Origin: Synergistales bacterium Syner_01
Lineage (GTDB): Bacteria; Synergistota; Synergistia; Synergistales; Aminobacteriaceae
DNA length: 10,997 nt
NCBI GenBank assembly: GCA_001604435.1
Contig: LVBO01000399.1
Coordinates: 1-10,997 of the forward strand
Direction: 5' to 3'
In this document: positions 1 to 5,858 of the stretch, piece by piece
Layout: each line of letters starts with the position of its first letter
Position numbering within the stretch: position 1 is the first letter of the stretch
Notes under the pieces: generated by a model
Seen by the model: the letters and a program-made list of their open reading frames with translations, nothing else
What the model was told of the DNA's origin: nothing
Database searches by the model: none
Position numbers and translations under genes: made by a program

Positions 1-114
1 ATCTACGAGGCTATGGATGTCCAACCTCCGGCCTCGTTATGAGTAGGCGGGAATCCAGGATGCACGCGATTTCGGCAGAAGCGCCGCCAATCGTCGCAAA
101 CGCGGCGAATCCGC
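1..114. other. Left-edge non-coding stretch
   Basis: No gene can be supported here. All three plus frames are open from the edge. Two of them stop at 40-46, so the tail of an upstream gene of at most 15 codons could be present, but nothing identifies it. The third stays open to about 252 without resembling any protein I know. The only structure seen is a perfect 7-bp inverted repeat, ACGAGGC at 5-11 and GCCTCGT at 31-37, with a 19-nt loop and no T-run after it. It is therefore a poor candidate for an intrinsic terminator. Confidence 0.4.
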
Positions 115-144
115 TTGACAAGCAGCAACGAATTCTGCTATTCT
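115..144 (+). promoter_or_regulatory. Sigma-70-type promoter of the methyltransferase operon
   Basis: A perfect TTGACA -35 box (115-120) is followed after 18 bp by TATTCT (139-144). TG at 136-137 gives an extended -10 element. Transcription would start near 151 and leave a leader of about 80 nt before the small ORF at 232. Sequence match only. Confidence 0.6.
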
Positions 145-193
145 GCGTTGAGTTTTATATATCTAACATACTTGCGGAACGCGTATCGGCTTC

Positions 194-231
194 AAAGGAG
201 AAGTTTCGACGGATCGAAAGGAGATCGTTTC
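194..231 (+). repeat. Duplicated ribosome-binding-site block
   Basis: AAAGGAGAAGTTTC (194-207) is followed by AAAGGAGATCGTTTC (217-231), a near-identical copy offset by 23 nt. Only the second is followed directly by a start codon (ATG at 232, 8 nt after the SD). The first is followed by GAC. It looks like a local duplication of a translation start region, leaving one functional copy and one decoy or standby ribosome site. Confidence 0.5.
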
Positions 232-333
232 ATGCTTCGCATATTGAAAAATGAACTTCGAGTCGCGGGAACGCCTCGTCGCATCGCTCCATTCGCGTAC
301 GTTCTCTCTCTTCGCGGGGGAACGGTCCGATGA
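232..333 (+). CDS. Small leader ORF, 33 aa, coupled to the methyltransferase
   Basis: ATG at 232 has an excellent Shine-Dalgarno (AAAGGAG, 217-223, 8-nt spacing), better than the one in front of the downstream gene. The ORF begins MLRILKNELRV, ends in GGTVR, is rich in Arg and Leu, and has no recognisable domain. Its TGA (331-333) overlaps the methyltransferase ATG (330-332) as ATGA, the usual arrangement for translational coupling by termination and re-initiation. The role as a leader or coupling peptide is inference. It has no run of a single regulatory amino acid as in attenuation peptides, and no hairpin-plus-T-run was seen. It could also be the remnant of a longer gene, or not translated. 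The peptide itself is not recognised. Confidence 0.5.
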   Translation: MLRILKNELRVAGTPRRIAPFAYVLSLRGGTVR

Positions 334-1355
334 AGAGTATCCCGAAGACGACGAACGACTGGTCCGCCTTGAGCGACATCGTCGGCGGAGGTCTGCGTCA
401 GAGGATCTTTTCCTCCGCGTTGCGGCTGAAGATCTTCGACCACGTCGACCGCCGCGCCGCCGAGGAAATCGCCGCCCGCCTCTCGGCCCATCCGCGGAAC
501 ACGGAACTCTTTCTCAACGTCCTGACCGGTATGGGGCTGATTCGGAAAAGAGACGGCAAGTACGAGCTGACCGAAACAAGCGCCGAATTCCTCGTCTCCG
601 AATCACCCGCGTATCTTGGAACCTATCTGCTGCACGTAGGGTCTTTCCATGAACAGTTCCCCGTCGCTCTCGACGATCTTGTTCGTAAGGGACCGCCCCA
701 GACGCCGCTCGATATGGGGAACGAAGCCATGTGGGCCGAATCGGCGCGGTTGTCGGCCGCCTATCAGTACGGCGGCGAAGCGCAGCGTATCGCCCGTATC
801 GCGGCGGGTCTGCCGGAGTTCCCCGGAATGAGCAGGATGCTCGACCTCGGAGGAGGCGCCGGCTTTTATACTCTTGCCATCGTCTCGTCTCACCCTTCGA
901 TGAACGGCGTCGTGCTGGAGCAACCCTCCGTCGCCCGGGTCGCCGAAGGGTTCGTCCGGGAATACGGAATGGAAAGCAGAGTTTCCGTCGTCGCGGGCGA
1001 CTATATGAAAGACGATCTGCAGGGCCCGTACGATCTGATCTTCGCAAGCGCGACGCTGAACTTCTTCAAGAACCGGTTCGACGACCTCTTCCGTCGGGTC
1101 CGCACCGCCCTGGCGCCGGGCGGAATCTTCATGACCCACCAGGACGGAATCAGGGAGGAGCGAACAAAGCCGGTCAATCTCATCGCCGAGTTTCTGCTCC
1201 CCGAGATGATGGGCGCGGATTTCGCCATCCCGCAGGGGGAGATCGCCGAAACGATGCTGCGGAACGGTTTTCAATCGGCGCGGACTTTCGCGAAACAGTC
1301 GAGCATAGGCGAAATGGAAGTCACCATCGGCCGCGCGGCGCGAAAGGACGCCTGA
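330..1355 (+). CDS. SAM-dependent methyltransferase, Methyltransf_2 (plant OMT/ASMT-like) family
   Basis: This 341-residue protein has the usual family length. Residues about 10-110 form a winged-helix dimerisation region (IFSSALRLKIFDH, then the LTETSAEFLV segment). The Rossmann methyltransferase domain follows. Motif I is LDLGGGAGFYT (171-181). Glu197 in VVLEQPSV is the acidic residue expected to bind the ribose of S-adenosylmethionine, and GDYM (Asp224) should contact the adenine side. ALAPGGIFMTHQDG is the post-motif strand. Where plant O-methyltransferases carry the catalytic His (the LHDW motif), this protein has TLNFF with Asn244, so transfer to a phenolic oxygen by the classical base mechanism is doubtful. 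The start at 330 fits the family N-terminus and overlaps the leader ORF stop; its own SD (GGGGG, 316-320) is weak. The second methyltransferase gene starts 3 nt after the stop. Cytoplasmic; substrate unknown. Confidence 0.85.
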   Translation: MKSIPKTTNDWSALSDIVGGGLRQRIFSSALRLKIFDHVDRRAAEEIAARLSAHPRNTELFLNVLTGMGLIRKRDGKYELTETSAEFLVSESPAYLGTYLLHVGSFHEQFPVALDDLVRKGPPQTPLDMGNEAMWAESARLSAAYQYGGEAQRIARIAAGLPEFPGMSRMLDLGGGAGFYTLAIVSSHPSMNGVVLEQPSVARVAEGFVREYGMESRVSVVAGDYMKDDLQGPYDLIFASATLNFFKNRFDDLFRRVRTALAPGGIFMTHQDGIREERTKPVNLIAEFLLPEMMGADFAIPQGEIAETMLRNGFQSARTFAKQSSIGEMEVTIGRAARKDA

Positions 1356-1357
1356 TC

Positions 1358-2161
1358 ATGGATACGAAGCTGACCGGGATACCGGAAACGATGCTGATCC
1401 CCCTCTGGGCCAGAGCCGCGGAAACAGGCGGGCCCGCCCCCCTCGTCCGCGACGAAAAAGCCGTCGAAATGCTGTCGCGGATCGACTACGACTTTTCGAA
1501 GTTTCGCTCCGCGCGCTTCTCGCAGCTCGGAGTCGCGGTTCGAACGATGCTCCTCGACAGGGCTGTTCGGGCGTTCCTCGACGAACATCCCGGGGCGTGC
1601 GTGATCAACCTGGGCGCGGGACTCGACACGAGGCACGCCAGAATCGGCGGCGCGAACGTCCTGTGGTACGAGCTGGACCTCCCGGAAGCGCTCGACGTGC
1701 GGCGACGATTCTTCGCCGAGAACGAGCGCTACCGCTTCCTTGCAAAATCGGTGTTCGATATATCATGGTTCGACGACGTCGACACCGAAGGGAGAGAAAC
1801 GCTGCTCATCGCCGAAGGCCTTTTCATGTACTTCGAGGAACGCGAACTGAAGCCGCTCTTCGCCCGCATCGCGGAGCGCTTTTCCGGCGGACGGATGCTG
1901 GTCGAGGTGCAGGGTCCGGGCATCGTCGGCAAGAGCAGGAGGCACGACTCTCTGAGCAGGCTGCACAACGCTCCCGAGTTCAAGTGGGGCACATCGGACA
2001 GCCGTGACTTGACCCGCTGGAGCCCCTCCATCGAGATTCTCGAAGAATGGCGTTTTTTCGACCACCGACTTGACCGCGCGGGCATGCTCGGCCTGCTCAT
2101 GCGTCTGCCGTTCATGCGGAAAAAATACGAGCCCAGAATCGTTCTTCTGCGCTTCAAATAA
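1358..2161 (+). CDS. Class I SAM methyltransferase, leucine carboxyl methyltransferase/TcmP-like family
   Basis: Start ATG 1358 follows AAAGGA (1343-1348, 9-nt spacing) and lies 3 nt after the previous stop, so the two genes are surely cotranscribed. The 267-residue product shows the LCM (Ppm1/Ppm2/TcmP) signature. There is an N-terminal helical segment with RARFSQLGVAVRTMLLD. Motif I is INLGAGLDTR (83-92), the acidic motif WYELDLPE (103-110) binds the ribose of S-adenosylmethionine, and AEGLFMYF (152-159) is the typical motif IV region. In this family eukaryotic members methylate the C-terminal carboxylate of PP2A, while bacterial members include polyketide O-methyltransferases and many enzymes of unknown substrate. 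A protein-phosphatase substrate is unlikely here. Pairing with a Methyltransf_2 enzyme suggests two methylations in one small-molecule pathway, but no scaffold-building enzyme lies within the window. Family assignment is firm; substrate unknown. Confidence 0.83.
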   Translation: MDTKLTGIPETMLIPLWARAAETGGPAPLVRDEKAVEMLSRIDYDFSKFRSARFSQLGVAVRTMLLDRAVRAFLDEHPGACVINLGAGLDTRHARIGGANVLWYELDLPEALDVRRRFFAENERYRFLAKSVFDISWFDDVDTEGRETLLIAEGLFMYFEERELKPLFARIAERFSGGRMLVEVQGPGIVGKSRRHDSLSRLHNAPEFKWGTSDSRDLTRWSPSIEILEEWRFFDHRLDRAGMLGLLMRLPFMRKKYEPRIVLLRFK

Positions 2162-2227
2162 AAACGGAACTCGAAAAGAACATGCGCAAAGAGGAAAACT
2201 GAAAGAGCGCGCTCCGGAACCGCACAA

Positions 2228-2247
2228 GCAGGATGTTGCAGGATGTT
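2228..2247 (+). repeat. Tandem 10-bp repeat overlapping a -35 box
   Basis: GCAGGATGTT occurs twice head to tail (2228-2237 and 2238-2247) and is followed again by GC. One helical turn per copy places both copies on the same DNA face, and the -35 hexamer TTGCAG spans the junction. This is a plausible operator for a regulator of the small membrane protein gene, or simple slippage. Confidence 0.45.
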
Positions 2248-2265
2248 GCGCGCTCGCGCTATACT
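2236..2265 (+). promoter_or_regulatory. Promoter of the small membrane protein gene
   Basis: TTGCAG (2236-2241), an 18-bp spacer and TATACT (2260-2265) make a reasonable sigma-70 promoter. Transcription would start near 2272, only about 14 nt before the ATG at 2286, so the Shine-Dalgarno would sit almost at the 5' end of the message. Confidence 0.45.
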
Positions 2266-2285
2266 GCTTTCCAGAAAGGCGGGTG

Positions 2286-2648
2286 ATGCCGGTGTCCATT
2301 CCGGTGTTTCTGCTTCTGGCGAACAGCATGCTCGCCCTCTTGTTCATCGTCCTCGGCGGGGCGGCGCGAAGCGCTTTTTTCTTTCTCCTGCTCGCCATGC
2401 TCCTCTGGGCGTCGTCGCTCATGGCGTCGACCTTCGTCTGGTGGTCGTGGCTCGAGAGAGAATCCGCGGATAAATGGGCGATCTACGGAATTTTGAACAT
2501 CTCCGTCCCGTTGATCGCCTCGAACACAGCCGCCGCCGTCCTCGCGGTCATGGTCGCCGCGTTGCGCAGGGTGCGAAGCGGCTTTTTTCTGCACGCGCTC
2601 ATCGCCTTTCTCGCACTCCAGCTCCTCGCAAGCTTCCTGGCCGCATAG
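2286..2648 (+). CDS. Small four-helix membrane protein of unknown function
   Basis: ATG 2286 follows AGAAAGG (2273-2279) with 6-nt spacing; a GTG immediately before it (2283) is an in-frame alternative. The 120-residue product is strongly hydrophobic, with four predicted membrane segments at about residues 5-25, 29-55, 65-92 and 99-119. Short charged stretches lie between them: ERESADK at 57-63 and RRVR at 94-97. The Arg-rich loop before helix 4 suggests that this loop faces the cytoplasm. There is no cysteine and no motif I can tie to a transporter, holin or enzyme family. The gene has its own promoter and lies 124 nt after the methyltransferases, so it need not belong to that operon. Its stop is 8 bp from the stop of the convergent sensor gene, with no terminator hairpin between them. 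Real gene likely; function not recognised. Confidence 0.65.
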   Translation: MPVSIPVFLLLANSMLALLFIVLGGAARSAFFFLLLAMLLWASSLMASTFVWWSWLERESADKWAIYGILNISVPLIASNTAAAVLAVMVAALRRVRSGFFLHALIAFLALQLLASFLAA

Positions 2649-2656
2649 CGCGCCCC

Positions 2657-5365
2657 TTACTTCGCCCCGGACATCATGCCGAAGAAGACCTTCACGATCT
2701 CCGGGTCGAACATGCCGCCCGAATGCCGCTCCAACTCCTTCAGCGCTTCCTCGCGACTCATCGCGCTGCTGCGGAACGCGCCTCTGAGCGCGTCGTAGGT
2801 TTCCGCGACGCGGAGTATCCTCGCCTGCCGCGGGATCTCCTCGCCCCGCGCGCCGATGGGGTACCCCGAACCGTCCCAGTTCTCGTGGTGATACAGGACG
2901 CCCTCGGCCAGATCGATCGTATCGTCGAACAGGTTCAATATCCTGTAGCCGACGGCGGGATGCTGCTCGATATTTTCCCGCTCCTCTTTTGTAAACGTTC
3001 CGTTTTTGTTCAACAGGACTTCATCGACGGCGATCTTGCCGATGTCGTGCAGCAGCCCCATCTCCCGAAGACGGCGCGTCTCCGGCTCCGGGAGACCGAG
3101 CGCGCGCCCCGTCTCGGCGCACAGTTCCGCGACGGCGAGCGAGTGCTTGCGCTCCCGGGGGCTCCTGGAGTAGAGCGTCTCCAGAATCGTGCGCACCATC
3201 TCCGCCGCGACGGTTTTTCGGTCGAGCGTCTTCTCCTTGTACATCGCGTCTTCGGCGTCCTTCACAGTGCGTTCCAGCTGCTCGTCCGGGCCCGTCTTCA
3301 CGGCGTACCCCATGGAGATGCTCGCCTTTATCGCAAGGATCCGCTCTTTTCCGAACTCGTTCCGGATTCTTTCGATCACCTTCTTCGCCGACTCCGGCCC
3401 GGTTCCGGGCAGCAATACTGCGAACTCGTCGCCGCCCACTCTGGCGACGACGTCGCTCTCCCTGCACGCCTTTTTCAGTATCTCCGCCGACCTTTTCAGG
3501 AGCGCGTCCCCTACTGCGTGCCCGAAGACGTCGTTCGTCAGCTTCAAGCCGTTCACGTCCCCGAAGATGATCGCGACCGGAAGATACTCCGTAGCGTCGA
3601 GCCGTTTCAAGGCTTTCTCGAAGTACATCCTGTTGTACAGACCGGTGAGCGCGTCGTGGTAGGTGAGGAAGTCGATGTGCGCCCGGTTTTTCCGCCGTTC
3701 GGTATTGTCCATGAACGCGACGACCGCGCCGATGAGCTCTCCTTTCTTGTACTGCGGATAGGCCGAGTACTCCACGTCGAAAGGCGTTCCGTCGGCCCTC
3801 CTGAAGACTTCGTCGTCGGCGAAGGCGCTTTCGCCCGTGGCGAGCACGCGGCAAATCCTGCACTCGTGCGGCGAGATCGGGGCGCCGCCACTCCGCGAGT
3901 GGTGCGTCAGCGAGTGCATGTCCCTGCCGAACAGCTCTTCCTGACGCTCGTATCCCAGAATCCTGAGACAGCTCGCGTTGGCGAACGTGCATCGCCCCTC
4001 CGCGTCGATTCCGTAGATCGCCTCCGCGGTGGAGTCGAGGATCAGTCGAAGACGTTCTTCGCTTTCGTTCAGGGCCGCGTTGGTCTCCTCCAGTTTCGCG
4101 GTGCGTTCCTGCACTTTTAATTCAAGCGTCCCGACAAGAAGGCAGATGTTGTCGGCCATTGCGTTGAAGGATCGGGAGAGACTGCCGATCTCGTCGTCGC
4201 GCACGACGGTCGCCCTTTTTTCGAGTTCGCCTCCGGAGAAGTGTTCCGTGGCTTCGATCAGACTCTCCATGGGGCGCATGAACGCGCTCGCGAGCGCGCT
4301 GTAGACCGTAATCGCGATCAGCAGCACCAGAATGACCAGCACGAGCGCCAGCCGCATGCTGTCGAAGACCCCGGCGGTAAAGAGCGCCTCGGGGATGGCG
4401 GAAAAAATGAGGAGGTCCAGCCCGTCCAGACGATATTCCTCCATGCGCACGAAGAACGCCTCCGCGCCGTCCTCGATTTTCATGCCGCGCCGCCCTTCTT
4501 CGAGAAGGAACTCTTCGTATGCGGCCTTCAGCAGGGCGTTTCCGCCTTCTTTCGCGGAAAGCCTGCGCACGCGCCCATCCGGGAGGAATGAAAAGTTCGG
4601 CAACCCCATGGAGTTCGCGACATACGCCCCGGACTCTCTTTCGACGATCGCGGCCACTCCGCCCTTGCTCCGCATCGCCTCCTCCAAGTAGCCGTCGATC
4701 TTCGAAAGGGTGATGTGCACGCCGAGAACGCCCTTCAGCGTTCCGTCGCCGGTGCGGACGGGACAGGAGGCGGAGACCGTCAGGTCGGGCATGACGAAGT
4801 GTTTGTAAATTGGCGAGAAGACCGGCCCGTGCGCATCTTTCGCGGCGATGTACCAGTTCCTCGTGCGCGGATCGAAGGCGCCCGCGTCCATCACGAACTC
4901 TCCGGCGGTTAGGTCGTCGGTTGCGGAATAATAGAAAGAATGTCCGCCGGTCTCCGCGTTGTTCCGCGCGACCTCCAGCTCGTTCCGCTCGTTCCACCGG
5001 ACGGCGTAGTACTCACCCTCCACCGTGGCGTAGCCGAAGCTGTAGATGACGTCGCCCGAGTGCGCGCGCATCACGGAAACCAAAAAACGCTCGCGCTGGA
5101 GCGGATTATTCATGTCGATGACGCCTTTTTCCAGCTGTTCGCGGTAGGCGGCGTTGATATGCAGCGGAACATTGAAATGCGCGTTCACTCTGCCGAAGAT
5201 GGCGTCGCTTATCTCGTCGGCCATGCGGACGGCGTTCTCCTCCGCGGACGAGAGCCATCCGGAGAAGACGATAACGCCCGAAATTCCGCCGGTGATCAGC
5301 GTCAGCGTCACGAACGCCGCGAGGATGGTGTTTTTAATGGAGACGTTCTTGGTCGGCGGAAGCAT
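2657..5365 (-). CDS. Membrane sensor with dCache, HAMP, PAS, GGDEF and HD-GYP domains (c-di-GMP synthesis and breakdown)
   Basis: This 902-residue protein has TM1 at about 12-37, a periplasmic dCache-type domain at about 40-330, TM2 at 338-362 and a HAMP domain at about 363-408. A short coiled coil (410-437), a PAS domain (about 438-558), a GGDEF domain (about 565-720) and an HD-GYP domain (about 722-900) follow. The cyclase site is intact (GGDEF 644-648), with an inhibitory site RESD (635-638) exactly five residues upstream. The phosphodiesterase site is also intact: HD 773-774, HHE 826-828 and DGSGYP 831-836. One polypeptide could therefore both make c-di-GMP from GTP and hydrolyse it to GMP, with the balance set by a periplasmic ligand and the PAS domain. 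The sensor shows FDPRTRNWY (164-172), resembling the dCache amino-acid motif, but has Phe for the first Tyr and His217 near the usual final Asp. The start is supported by GAGGTG 5 nt upstream. It has its own promoter. Confidence 0.93.
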   Translation of the reverse strand: MLPPTKNVSIKNTILAAFVTLTLITGGISGVIVFSGWLSSAEENAVRMADEISDAIFGRVNAHFNVPLHINAAYREQLEKGVIDMNNPLQRERFLVSVMRAHSGDVIYSFGYATVEGEYYAVRWNERNELEVARNNAETGGHSFYYSATDDLTAGEFVMDAGAFDPRTRNWYIAAKDAHGPVFSPIYKHFVMPDLTVSASCPVRTGDGTLKGVLGVHITLSKIDGYLEEAMRSKGGVAAIVERESGAYVANSMGLPNFSFLPDGRVRRLSAKEGGNALLKAAYEEFLLEEGRRGMKIEDGAEAFFVRMEEYRLDGLDLLIFSAIPEALFTAGVFDSMRLALVLVILVLLIAITVYSALASAFMRPMESLIEATEHFSGGELEKRATVVRDDEIGSLSRSFNAMADNICLLVGTLELKVQERTAKLEETNAALNESEERLRLILDSTAEAIYGIDAEGRCTFANASCLRILGYERQEELFGRDMHSLTHHSRSGGAPISPHECRICRVLATGESAFADDEVFRRADGTPFDVEYSAYPQYKKGELIGAVVAFMDNTERRKNRAHIDFLTYHDALTGLYNRMYFEKALKRLDATEYLPVAIIFGDVNGLKLTNDVFGHAVGDALLKRSAEILKKACRESDVVARVGGDEFAVLLPGTGPESAKKVIERIRNEFGKERILAIKASISMGYAVKTGPDEQLERTVKDAEDAMYKEKTLDRKTVAAEMVRTILETLYSRSPRERKHSLAVAELCAETGRALGLPEPETRRLREMGLLHDIGKIAVDEVLLNKNGTFTKEERENIEQHPAVGYRILNLFDDTIDLAEGVLYHHENWDGSGYPIGARGEEIPRQARILRVAETYDALRGAFRSSAMSREEALKELERHSGGMFDPEIVKVFFGMMSGAK

Positions 5366-5412
5366 GGGCTCACCTCGATCGTTCCGTTCTCTTCATCATG
5401 AAGGCGGTTTCA

Positions 5413-5442
5413 ATTATACAGACAGAATTCCCTTTTATTCAA
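5413..5442 (-). promoter_or_regulatory. Promoter of the GGDEF/HD-GYP sensor gene
   Basis: On the minus strand TTGAAT (5442-5437) is followed after 18 bp by a perfect TATAAT (5418-5413). Transcription would start near 5406, giving a leader of about 40 nt that contains the Shine-Dalgarno GAGGTG (5376-5371). Confidence 0.6.
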
Positions 5443-5471
5443 CCGGTCGTCACACAACCGGCCGTTCCCCC

Positions 5472-5500
5472 TTGACTTTGACACTGTGTGAAGGTGTACT
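5472..5500 (+). promoter_or_regulatory. Possible plus-strand promoter in the divergent region
   Basis: TTGACT (5472-5477), a 17-bp spacer and TGTACT (5495-5500) form a fair promoter match; an overlapping TTGACA lies at 5478-5483. It would drive transcription into the hairpin-rich block and possibly on to the GGDEF gene at 5859. Weak -10, so low confidence. Confidence 0.3.
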
Positions 5501-5506
5501 CTTGCA

Positions 5507-5700
5507 GCGCGCGAAGGAGGAGGCGCTGCTCCGGAACGAACGCCTCCTCCGAATGCGGACTCAGGCTCGGTTTGTAGGGGAGGAACACCCTCCGCCGGAT
5601 GATCGGGTTGCGCGCGCACTCCCGGTTTCCGCGGACCGGGTCGATTCCCGCCGCGCTTCGTAGGCAACGGCGGACTTCGAGCGACCGGTATTTTTCACCT
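5507..5700. other. GC-rich hairpin block; candidate structured RNA or dispersed repeat
   Basis: No gene is convincing in this block, although several short frames are open in it. It contains three perfect inverted repeats. GGAGGAGGCG/CGCCTCCTCC lies at 5516-5525/5541-5550 with a 15-nt loop. CCCGGT/ACCGGG lies at 5621-5626/5635-5640 with an 8-nt loop. CCGCCG/CGGCGG lies at 5648-5653/5668-5673 with a 14-nt loop. A T-run follows at 5691-5695. The block is flanked by AT-rich DNA on both sides, so it stands out in composition. One plus frame read from about 5502 (LLQRAKEEALLRNERLLR, stop at 5663) looks helical and could be a gene remnant. A repetitive element, a small RNA or a decayed gene are all possible. 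A bacterial tRNA is not: the CGGGTCGATTCCCG stretch lacks a proper T-arm and no anticodon arm fits. Confidence 0.35.
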
Positions 5701-5775
5701 TGAGAAAGTATAAGAACAAAGTTTCGCGCAGGAAACAAAATAGTACAAAAAACCCGCGCAAAATCACCTCAAAAG

Positions 5776-5784
5776 TGATAGAAT
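5776..5784 (+). promoter_or_regulatory. Extended -10 element upstream of the membrane GGDEF gene
   Basis: TGATAGAAT (5776-5784) is a TGN-TAGAAT extended -10, placed so that transcription starts near 5791, about 70 nt before the ATG at 5859. No good -35 is present, which extended -10 promoters can tolerate and which may mean an activator is needed. Confidence 0.35.
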
Positions 5785-5858
5785 TGCGACGCATTCTTTA
5801 GTCCGCAACGATGCGCAAAGCACAATCATCCAATAAAAACAAGCGGAGGGAAAGGACA

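Noticed and set aside
1..42. Possible C-terminal tail of an upstream gene (13 codons ending in TGA)
   Set aside because: Too short to judge; two other frames are also open from the edge and nothing identifies a product.
2474..4120. Long open frame opposite the GGDEF/HD-GYP gene
   Set aside because: Antisense shadow produced by high GC; composition is dominated by Arg, Leu and His with no domain, and the minus-strand gene is unambiguous.
5621..5660. tRNA-like GGTCGATTCCCG stretch
   Set aside because: The would-be T-loop is too short, and no acceptor, D or anticodon arm can be formed at the right distances.
5154..5663. Plus-strand frame running from the sensor gene start into the intergenic region
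   Set aside because: The first part is antisense to the sensor gene. The tail from about 5502 might be a gene remnant but has no start with a ribosome binding site, so it is only mentioned under the hairpin block.
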